A stretch of 14,032 nt of DNA from Nitrospinota bacterium (GTDB lineage Bacteria > Nitrospinota > Nitrospinia > UBA9942 > JAHJSF01): the NCBI GenBank assembly GCA_018830405.1, contig JAHJSF010000112.1, positions 1 to 14,032 on the forward strand, in the 5' to 3' direction. Positions 1 through 5,640 of this stretch are shown piece after piece. The notes beneath the pieces were generated by a model. That model saw only the letters and a list, made by a program, of their open reading frames with translations. It was not told where the DNA came from and ran no database searches. Position 1 is the first letter of the stretch. Every line of letters begins with the position of its first letter. The position numbers and the translations under genes were made by a program.

Positions 1-98
1 CGCCTAATATGGTGTCGTTACCGGCTCCGCCGTAAATGATGTTGTCTGCGTTACCTCCAGAAATATAGTCGTTCCCCTCATAACCGTAAATCAGGTCA
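1..98 (-). repeat. Intragenic RTX module repeat, copy 2 (reaches window edge)
   Basis: Positions 1-98 match 532-629 with about six differences, an offset of 531 bp (177 codons). At protein level both read DLIYGYEGNDYI-GGNAD-IIYGGAGNDTILG. The repeat probably continues past the left edge. Confidence 0.85.
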
Positions 99-2296
99 CC
101 GCCGGTTGAACCGGAACCGCTTAAGTAGTCATCGCCGGCAGTGCCATATACTTTGTATCCAATGGCATCAAAGTCTGCCGGGGTCATGACACTCCCATTG
201 GCAAACCTAAACTCTTCTACCCAGTAATAATTACCATTAAACCAGTTTTTTATTGCAAGGGTGTCGGTAATGCCGTTTATCTTGATGCGCAGGTTTTCAC
301 CCTCTTTTAAAAGCTCCAGATCGTTTTTGTTTATCCCTTCTCCAAACTCTACTATGTCAATGTTTCCTGCAGTTGTATTATCATAATCGATTATAATGTC
401 GTTACCGCTGCCGATGCCAAAGCGGTAGGTATCGTTGCCGTTATCGTTGTTATAGTAGTAACTGATAGGGTAGTAACCTCCATACATAGTGTCATTACCG
501 GCACCTCCATCAATTATGTCGTTTCCATAATCGCCTAATATGGTGTCGTTACCCGCTCCGCCGTAAATGATGTCATCTGCGTTACCTCCATAAATATAGT
601 CGTTCCCCTCATAACCGTAGATCAGATCAGCACTATCTGTGCCTGTTAGGTAATCATTGCCGGCGGTGCCGCCTGTTACGCCAACAAGGTATCCAAACTC
701 ACGAGACTGTGATGCAAAGTGTTGCTGAAAACCAAAGAAGTCGGTTGGGGTGTTAGCCTGAAACCCCAGTATGGTTCTGGCAAATTCTCCGAGGCTCTGT
801 TTCCCCGCCTCATAATTAATATCAAGCCGCCCCTCTATTTCGGCGATAACTGCGCTGAAATCACTTTTTACACTCTGCGTGTCCAAATCCCAGGTGTAAC
901 TAATCATCCCAAACAAATCCTTCATATGTGTCTGGGCCATTATTTGCGAGTAGCACATATCATAGAGACCCTTGTAGGCCTGGAATAGCGGTAAGACTGC
1001 GAGGGCATGCGGGTTTGGGCCCGTTGTCCCTATGTATGACTGTCCGAGGAACTTTTCCAACACCGATAGTTTCCTGGCATCTACCAAGCCCCCTCGGCTG
1101 TTTGGGTCGATTGTATCGCTTCCGGTCCATTTGAATAGGATTTGTTCCATAAGGGCGTTGCGGGTGTCCGTGTCGGTGGTTTCGATGAATTTAACAACCA
1201 GGGCCTTTAACTGTCCGCTCTCGTCTCTTATCATGGCCTGTTGAAGGTCATAGACATTGCCGTAGCCCTGCATGTCGGGGAGTGAGGAGATATCCCCTTC
1301 GGGGACGGGCAGGGTTTCGGTGGGTCTTGTGTCTCCGGTGTCTCTTTCAACAAGGAAGTTCCCCATCTGCAATAGAAACCCTTCCGTGGTTTCATAGGTC
1401 GCCGCGTGGGTCTGGATATTGCCGGAGGGGTGGGTGATGTTGGTGGTGGTGTAGGTAGTATTTAAGGATTTGATGCCGAGTTCCTCCATTGTATGAAGTT
1501 CGTCTGGTGTGCTGATGCCATCGCTGTTTGTATCCTGCCAAACCTTTAGTTCGGCAAAGGCAGTGTCGGCTGCATCAATCTTACCATCTCCGTTGTCATC
1601 CAAATCAGCCAGAGCCTGAAGTCCATCTGTGGCGATTGCCCCGCTTTTTAGAAGTGTATTATCCCCAAATAGTTCTCTTCCGTTATCAATCTTTCCGTTG
1701 TTATTGCGGTCAAGCACGAGGAGCCCGTCATCAGGGCTGGCCCAGCCGGTCTGTTCGGCAAAACCATTGGCATCATGGTCAAAATAAGCCCCGGCATCAA
1801 CGCCGATTGTCTCAGTTCCATCTCCATCTAAATCGAGGATGAGGGGATCCCCAAATACTCTAGGTGGCCACGTACCAACGGCGGTGTTGAATAACTCTCT
1901 TGACTTATTCTCTATTAAACGACGCCCATCATATAGCATTTTTCCTAAAAATCCTATCTTGGTTGCCTCCTTATGAGCCGCAGCCGCCGGTACTCTATAA
2001 TCTGATAATGACGGATCAACAGTAGGATCATAGTCAGTCAAATTCGTTATTAGTTGGATATCCGCTCTCGTTTTTTCTATAATTGCCTGTTCCTGAGTTA
2101 TATCACCCCTTTCCAATCTAATTTCTGTATAACCATAGGCTATATCATGTGCCTCATAAATTTCATCCAGACCATCTTGCGGCGCGACACCTTCATTGTA
2201 TTTGTATTCTTTCGCATTATCATCGTAGTACCAGTTACCGCTTGTATGATCAGGCCCACCATAATAGCCCCACTCTGTCCACGGAGGTAATCTCAT
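1..2296 (-). CDS. RTX-type calcium-binding protein with N-terminal phospholipase A2-like motif (C-terminus beyond window)
   Basis: The frame is open from ATG 2296 to the left edge (765 codons, no stop) and has a good ribosome site (AGGAGA, 8-nt spacer). Residues 11-20 (YYGGPDHTSG), 43-54 (LDEIYEAHDIAY; His50, Asp51, Tyr54) and Asp79 resemble the Ca loop, HDxxY motif and second Asp of phospholipase A2 and parvovirus VP1-type domains. Residues 148-285 are an Asp-rich, EF-hand/dockerin-like block (DLDGDG, DRNNNGKID, DDNGDGKID, DTNSDG) common in large RTX proteins. Residues 286-540 match nothing I recognise. Residues 543-606 and 717-765 hold RTX nonapeptides (GGAGNDTI), and 645-710 resembles the hemolysin-type calcium-binding-related domain. 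There is no N-terminal signal peptide, which fits type I secretion through a C-terminal signal, but that end is not visible. RTX identity is firm; phospholipase activity is inference. A lipoprotein gene ends 56 nt upstream and is probably co-transcribed. Confidence 0.88.
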   Translation of the reverse strand, partial: MRLPPWTEWGYYGGPDHTSGNWYYDDNAKEYKYNEGVAPQDGLDEIYEAHDIAYGYTEIRLERGDITQEQAIIEKTRADIQLITNLTDYDPTVDPSLSDYRVPAAAAHKEATKIGFLGKMLYDGRRLIENKSRELFNTAVGTWPPRVFGDPLILDLDGDGTETIGVDAGAYFDHDANGFAEQTGWASPDDGLLVLDRNNNGKIDNGRELFGDNTLLKSGAIATDGLQALADLDDNGDGKIDAADTAFAELKVWQDTNSDGISTPDELHTMEELGIKSLNTTYTTTNITHPSGNIQTHAATYETTEGFLLQMGNFLVERDTGDTRPTETLPVPEGDISSLPDMQGYGNVYDLQQAMIRDESGQLKALVVKFIETTDTDTRNALMEQILFKWTGSDTIDPNSRGGLVDARKLSVLEKFLGQSYIGTTGPNPHALAVLPLFQAYKGLYDMCYSQIMAQTHMKDLFGMISYTWDLDTQSVKSDFSAVIAEIEGRLDINYEAGKQSLGEFARTILGFQANTPTDFFGFQQHFASQSREFGYLVGVTGGTAGNDYLTGTDSADLIYGYEGNDYIYGGNADDIIYGGAGNDTILGDYGNDIIDGGAGNDTMYGGYYPISYYYNNDNGNDTYRFGIGSGNDIIIDYDNTTAGNIDIVEFGEGINKNDLELLKEGENLRIKINGITDTLAIKNWFNGNYYWVEEFRFANGSVMTPADFDAIGYKVYGTAGDDYLSGSGSTGGDLIYGYEGNDYISGGNADNIIYGGAGNDTILG
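532..629 (-). repeat. Intragenic RTX module repeat, copy 1
   Basis: This is the partner of the copy at 1-98. The repeated unit appears to be one RTX nonapeptide block plus one calcium-binding-related domain, about 177 residues in all. Confidence 0.85.
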
Positions 2297-2352
2297 ATTT
2301 TAGTTCTCCTTTTCATTATCATGCGTTAACAAAATATATTATTCCTTTTCAC

Positions 2353-3594
2353 TTATTTTACATTGCCTGCCATCGTTGATTGTTGTTTCAGCAGATCCGA
2401 GGGCACTTTAATTTCATGTAGTTCTGTTCCATCGCTCTTTATTGACCAATGTGTCCGATCATATCTATTTTTGTCGGATCTTTTTGAGAATGTGATATAT
2501 TTTCCATCGCCTGATATTATTGCACGCTCAATCCAGGAATCCAGTTGCGTTAAACGTTCAATTTGCCCATTTTTATAAATAAAGAGGTCTTGCGTTACTT
2601 TGGGGCTGTCTTTTGCGCTTGTTTCAGATACGAAAATGATAGAATCATCGGGCATTATACAAGGCCGAGCAGAATTAGTTCCGTAGGTAAATGCCGGTTT
2701 GAGTTCATTATCAATCCCATCCATGATGAGGATAAAATTCTTCTGATACATCTCTTCATATTCTTTGAAACTCTTTGGCCCTCTGCCTGTGGAATTAACC
2801 GGCCCTTCCGCGGAAAAGATAAATCGTTTGCCGTCCGGCATATAATATGGCCAAGTCATTTCATAGAAATCGTAGTTTGTCAGCCGGCGTTCCGTGCCAG
2901 TAGCCACGTCAACTTCGTAAACATCCCAGGCGGTATCCATAGTGCCCCGCAGCGGATAAGCCCGTTCCCGTTTTAATCTTGCTTTGGCATAAATGATACG
3001 CTTGCCATCCGGAGAAAAAGAAGGAGCTATTACAAAGTTTGAAGTTTCCAAATTACCTTTTTTTTGCCTTGTAAAATCAAAATCCGTTATCTGACGTATT
3101 TCACTGCCGTCGGCATCCATGATATGGATATTACGATTATGACCGTATTCATCATGAGCCCCCAGAAAAGCGATCTTTTCCCCGTCTGGCGAAAATGTAG
3201 GAAAATTCGCTTGTTTTATTTGGATATTATCAAATCCTTTAAATTCTCCATTTTTTAAATTGTATGTTGCGAGCTTCGACCAAAATACCGTCGCATAATC
3301 GAAAATAACAACATCATTATTGCCCGGTGCGAAATTTGGCGTACCCATATTTACCTCCCTTGCCGAGGGATGGTTTCTCTTATATTCTTCGCTTGCCTCT
3401 CTATCAAACGGGGAACCATCACATCCCGCCAAACCGCTTAACAAAAATGCGATTAGCACCCAAACAAAGAATTTACGTTTAATTCTTGGTCTTCCAGGTG
3501 GAAAGCGTAGTGAGGTAGGCTTAATTTTGAAAATTGACGAGGAGGTGGCGGATATGTGTGGATTTAAAATTGAAACGTCCCAAAGGTTGAGCAT
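2353..3594 (-). CDS. Lipoprotein with TolB-like (PD40) beta-propeller
   Basis: This 413-residue protein has a basic stretch (RIKRK, 37-41), a hydrophobic segment and a lipobox LAGC with the lipid-modified Cys at 58, so the mature protein should be anchored in the outer or inner membrane facing the periplasm. The rest is a chain of PD40/WD40-like blades with the hallmarks FSPDGEKIAF, FSPDGKRIIY and MPDGKRFIF, each followed by strands such as NIHIMDADG and DVYEVDVATG, as in TolB and related propellers. No catalytic residues are evident; the family usually binds proteins or peptides. The start at 3594 has a good AGGAGA site 6 nt upstream, yet it places 37 extra residues before the normal signal peptide, and no ATG, GTG or TTG lies closer to it. 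The RTX gene follows after 56 nt, so a shared function (export, anchoring, substrate binding or protection) is possible but unproven. It is not the Tol-Pal TolB by context. Confidence 0.85.
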   Translation of the reverse strand: MLNLWDVSILNPHISATSSSIFKIKPTSLRFPPGRPRIKRKFFVWVLIAFLLSGLAGCDGSPFDREASEEYKRNHPSAREVNMGTPNFAPGNNDVVIFDYATVFWSKLATYNLKNGEFKGFDNIQIKQANFPTFSPDGEKIAFLGAHDEYGHNRNIHIMDADGSEIRQITDFDFTRQKKGNLETSNFVIAPSFSPDGKRIIYAKARLKRERAYPLRGTMDTAWDVYEVDVATGTERRLTNYDFYEMTWPYYMPDGKRFIFSAEGPVNSTGRGPKSFKEYEEMYQKNFILIMDGIDNELKPAFTYGTNSARPCIMPDDSIIFVSETSAKDSPKVTQDLFIYKNGQIERLTQLDSWIERAIISGDGKYITFSKRSDKNRYDRTHWSIKSDGTELHEIKVPSDLLKQQSTMAGNVK

Positions 3595-3689
3595 TTAACA
3601 TCTCCTAAATATTTATTACCTAAATATTAATCAAGGAAGCCGCTTACTCGGTGAAGCTATGTTGCTAAAACGCTTTTGGTACCGCTATT

Positions 3690-3717
3690 AAAAAATGCCG
3701 GAAAGGCATGTTTTTTT
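3690..3717 (-). terminator. Terminator-like hairpin (possible attenuator)
   Basis: Read on the minus strand, stem ATGCC (3709-3705), loop TTTCC and stem GGCAT (3699-3695) run into a T tract (3695-3690). The A run at 3717-3711 can extend the stem with one bulge. The plus strand also ends in seven T residues, so the structure could act in both directions. It could terminate the DUF4258/DUF2283 transcript. It also lies about 20 nt downstream of the start predicted for the promoter at 3740-3768, so it may attenuate the lipoprotein/RTX genes. Confidence 0.6.
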
Positions 3718-3739
3718 AGGGGACGTTGTGGAAAGGTCG

Positions 3740-3768
3740 TTTATATGAAATTATTTAAATCTTGTCAA
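3740..3768 (-). promoter_or_regulatory. Strong sigma70-type promoter toward lipoprotein/RTX genes
   Basis: On the minus strand there is a perfect -35 TTGACA (3768-3763), a 17-nt spacer and a -10 TATAAA (3745-3740). The expected start near 3733 gives a leader of about 140 nt before ATG 3594, with the terminator-like hairpin inside it. Confidence 0.65.
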
Positions 3769-3800
3769 ATGTTTTTTTGTGGTTCCCCGCCGAGGAGGGG

Positions 3801-3850
3801 GAGAAGGAAAGGTGATTAACCACAGATAGCCACTGATATACACAGATAAA
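3801..3850. repeat. CACAGAT-type dispersed repeat, copy 1
   Basis: This copy aligns with 3992-4041 at about 40 of 50 positions. It begins GAGAAGGAAAGG, then ATTAAC, and continues with three CAC(A/T)GATA units about 10-11 bp apart. Confidence 0.75.
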
Positions 3851-3867
3851 GAAATTAGAGTTTCAAA

Positions 3868-3898
3868 TCCCCCCTGCCTCCTTTTGTTAAAGGGGGGA
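3868..3898. repeat. C-run/G-run inverted repeat
   Basis: Arms TCCCCCCT (3868-3875) and AGGGGGGA (3891-3898) are perfectly complementary around a 15-nt loop. No T tract follows, so it looks like a repetitive extragenic palindrome rather than a terminator. Confidence 0.6.
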
Positions 3899-3954
3899 GT
3901 AGAAAAATATCCAGTCCAATCCTATTATCCTGTCTAAATCTTTTTGGTAACTGG

Positions 3955-3977
3955 ATTCCCCAGTCAAGCTGGGGAAT
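3955..3977. repeat. Perfect 9-bp palindrome with 5-nt loop
   Basis: ATTCCCCAG (3955-3963), loop TCAAG and CTGGGGAAT (3969-3977). It resembles the TGGATTCCCGC...GCGGGAATGAC class of dispersed extragenic palindromes, recognised from memory. No T tract follows. Confidence 0.6.
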
Positions 3978-3991
3978 AACAAGAGGGCCGC

Positions 3992-4041
3992 GAGAAAGAA
4001 AGGCAATTAACCACGGATGGGCACAGATAGGCACGGATAAA
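3992..4041. repeat. CACAGAT-type dispersed repeat, copy 2
   Basis: This is the partner of 3801-3850, 191 bp to the right and in the same orientation. It carries three CAC(A/G)GAT units after GAGAAAGAAAGG and ATTAAC. Confidence 0.75.
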
Positions 4042-4070
4042 AAACCGGCTAATTACCTGGGGATAATTCT

Positions 4071-4268
4071 CTAGTCTGTTGCCAGCTGATAAGAAAATTC
4101 ATTTACATCGGTTTGCTCTTTGGCATGTTCAACTGTCATGCTGACAACACGACCATCTTTATCCACCTCAACCAGGACATCCTCGTTCAAGTCATAAGTT
4201 TCGGTTACATCACTGTCGCTGAATGTCAGCATTAGCGTATCTGTATCTGAGAAATATTTTGCTCTCAT
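4071..4268 (-). CDS. DUF2283 family small protein (putative antitoxin-like partner)
   Basis: This 65-residue protein opens with the pattern M-x-A-K-Y-F-x-x-x-D-T-L-x-x-x-F, has a central acidic strand (EDVLVEVDKDGRVVSMTVEHA) and matches the usual length and layout of DUF2283 proteins. The fold is expected to be a small beta-sheet, and no catalytic residues are seen. The start at 4268 is well supported: AAGGAG lies 8 nt upstream and overlaps the stop of the preceding DUF4258 gene, which ends only 5 nt away, so the two are likely translationally coupled. DUF2283 genes often sit beside DUF4258 genes, and such pairs are suspected to be toxin-antitoxin-like. A role here is inferred only from that context. 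The biochemical function is unknown to me. Confidence 0.82.
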   Translation of the reverse strand: MRAKYFSDTDTLMLTFSDSDVTETYDLNEDVLVEVDKDGRVVSMTVEHAKEQTDVNEFSYQLATD

Positions 4269-4273
4269 AATCT

Positions 4274-4477
4274 CTACTCCTTAAATCTTCTGTCAAAAAA
4301 TGCATTATGAACGGTAGCACCATCTTCAAGCAGGACTACCCTTAAATACTTATTGTCTGCTTCCTTAATTCTTTTCCATCTACGGATGCGGCCATCAGAT
4401 TGAATATGTTCTGAATCGGGAGACGATATGGCGCTTTCGATCCACTCTATCTTGATGCAGGATCTATCCAGCCGCAT
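4274..4477 (-). CDS. DUF4258 family small protein (putative toxin-like partner), start uncertain
   Basis: The 67 residues from ATG 4477 contain the family-like features KIEWIESAI near the start, then GRIRRWKRI, KYLRVVLLEDG and HNAFFDRRFKE. This fits DUF4258 proteins, a family with a small RelE/BrnT-like look that is often placed in toxin-antitoxin-like loci. The open frame continues upstream of this ATG as TRYFEYTR, which looks like the true N-terminus of such proteins, yet no ATG, GTG or TTG occurs there before an in-frame TGA. Either a non-standard start (for example ATT or ACG) is used, or the original start has been lost and the protein is shortened. The ribosome site before ATG 4477 is weak. 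The stop lies 5 nt before the DUF2283 start. Family assignment is fairly secure; toxicity is only inference. Confidence 0.7.
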   Translation of the reverse strand: MRLDRSCIKIEWIESAISSPDSEHIQSDGRIRRWKRIKEADNKYLRVVLLEDGATVHNAFFDRRFKE

Positions 4478-4516
4478 TCTTGTATATTCAAAATACCTTG
4501 TTAACTTCGTAGTGGC

Positions 4517-4545
4517 AATATATCAAAGAACCCTCTATCAGTCCA
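4517..4545 (-). promoter_or_regulatory. Candidate promoter for the DUF4258/DUF2283 pair
   Basis: On the minus strand, -35 TGGACT (4545-4540, 4 of 6) and -10 TATATT (4522-4517, 5 of 6) lie 17 nt apart. Transcription would start near 4510, about 33 nt before ATG 4477. The placement between ahbD and the pair suggests independent expression. Confidence 0.45.
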
Positions 4546-4602
4546 GATACAGAATTTTACGATTCCGTGCCGTTTTACGTGTAGGGAAGAATTTTATTCA
4601 GA

Positions 4603-5640
4603 TTACGGTTCGTAGTGGCAGAATGGTTCTTCGGAGAGAAAATCACCGGTGGCCGCATAGGCTCTGGCTCTACAACCGCTGCAGATATATTTAAAGTTAC
4701 AGATACCGCATTTACCTGTGAGAAGTTCCGGGTTTCTAAGGTCTTCAAAGAGTTTTGATTCTTCCCATATCTTCTGAAAAGGTGTCACTCTGACATTACC
4801 TGCTGTTAGAGGCAGGTAGCCGCATGGATAGATATCCCCTTTGTTAGAGACAAAGCAGACCCCCGTTCCGGCCAGACACCCTTTGGTCATGGCCGAGAGT
4901 CCTTCTTTAGATTTAGACTGCTTATCCGCCCTGTTTCTGGTGGCCAATACCCTAAAGTAGTGGGGGGCGCAGGTGGCCTTCAGGTCGATATCAACCTTTT
5001 TAGATTGATCGTAGAACCAGTTTAAGACTTCTTCATACTTCTCGGCCTCAAGCATCTGGTCTTCAGCAATCTCAACCCCGCATCCAACCGGAACGAGAAG
5101 GAATGTATGGAGGGCGGCGACCCCAAGTTCGAGGGCCAAATCAATCATCTGGGGAAGTTCAAGGTAGTTGTGCTTGGCAACCGTAGTATTTATCTGGGTA
5201 GATACCCCCGCGTTACGCATAAACTTCATGGCCGAGATAGCCTTATCGAATGAGCCTTCAATCCCTCTAAACTTGTCATGAGTTGCGGCTATCGCCCCGT
5301 CAAAACTTACCGAGACACGGGCAAATCCTGTATCGGCTATACGTTTGGCCATCTCCTCATCTACCAGTGTACCGTTTGTGGCCAGCGAAACCCGAAGTCC
5401 CTTTGAAATAGCATATCGGGCAATATCGAATATATCTTTTCGGTAGAGAGGTTCTCCACCTGACAAAACAAGGATAGGGTTGGAGAAGGCAACTATCTCA
5501 TCTATAAGTTTATAGGCCTCTTCGGTTGAAAACTCTTCTTTGGAGAGGGTCTCTTCGGGGACGGCCCTGCAGTGGAGACACCTGAGGTTACACCCCTTGG
5601 TTATCTCCCAAAAGACAAGTCTGGGGATAAATTTTTTCAT
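4603..5640 (-). CDS. ahbD: AhbD-type radical SAM heme synthase (Fe-coproporphyrin III decarboxylase)
   Basis: AhbD catalyses the last step of the siroheme-dependent heme pathway, oxidative decarboxylation of two propionates of iron-coproporphyrin III to the vinyls of heme b, in the cytoplasm. The 345-residue protein has the radical SAM cluster motif C17-x3-C21-x2-C24, GGEP at 61-64 and a SPASM-like C-terminus with Cys255, 262, 273, 311, 314, 320, 323 and 341. ATCAPHYFR, GCLAGTG, YPCGYLP and SGCRARAYA match AhbD as I remember it, better than AhbC or NirJ. The start codon overlaps the topA stop (TAATG) with a GAGG site just upstream, so translation is coupled to topA. No other ahb gene lies in the window. 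NirJ-like heme d1 activity is the main alternative. Confidence 0.85.
   Translation of the reverse strand: MKKFIPRLVFWEITKGCNLRCLHCRAVPEETLSKEEFSTEEAYKLIDEIVAFSNPILVLSGGEPLYRKDIFDIARYAISKGLRVSLATNGTLVDEEMAKRIADTGFARVSVSFDGAIAATHDKFRGIEGSFDKAISAMKFMRNAGVSTQINTTVAKHNYLELPQMIDLALELGVAALHTFLLVPVGCGVEIAEDQMLEAEKYEEVLNWFYDQSKKVDIDLKATCAPHYFRVLATRNRADKQSKSKEGLSAMTKGCLAGTGVCFVSNKGDIYPCGYLPLTAGNVRVTPFQKIWEESKLFEDLRNPELLTGKCGICNFKYICSGCRARAYAATGDFLSEEPFCHYEP

Larger units (their letters stand above)
3595..4070. other. Repeat-rich intergenic spacer
   Basis: I see no gene in these 476 bases. From left to right they hold a 10-bp direct repeat CCTAAATATT (3604-3613, 3619-3628) next to the lipoprotein ribosome site, a terminator-like hairpin, a minus-strand promoter, two copies of a CAC(A/G)GAT-type repeat, and two palindromes. 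The mix of short dispersed-type repeats resembles the extragenic repeat clusters seen in many deltaproteobacterial and candidate-phylum genomes (recognised from memory, not searched). Confidence 0.7.

Noticed and set aside
719-1842. Several plus-strand ORFs of 68-104 codons
   Set aside because: They lie antisense to the continuous RTX frame, resemble no family, and lack ribosome sites; the minus-strand frame has clear domain motifs throughout.
2353-3594. Assignment of the propeller lipoprotein as TolB
   Set aside because: TolB is a soluble periplasmic protein encoded in a tol-pal operon; this protein has a lipobox and no tol or pal neighbours.
3595-3690. Possible known riboswitch in the lipoprotein leader
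   Set aside because: I compared it with remembered cores of TPP, SAM, glycine, fluoride, cobalamin and c-di-GMP-I classes and found none; only generic stems remain.
3801-4041. Possible CRISPR array in the repeat spacer
   Set aside because: There are only two imperfect copies 191 bp apart, the units are not regularly spaced, and no cas gene is near.
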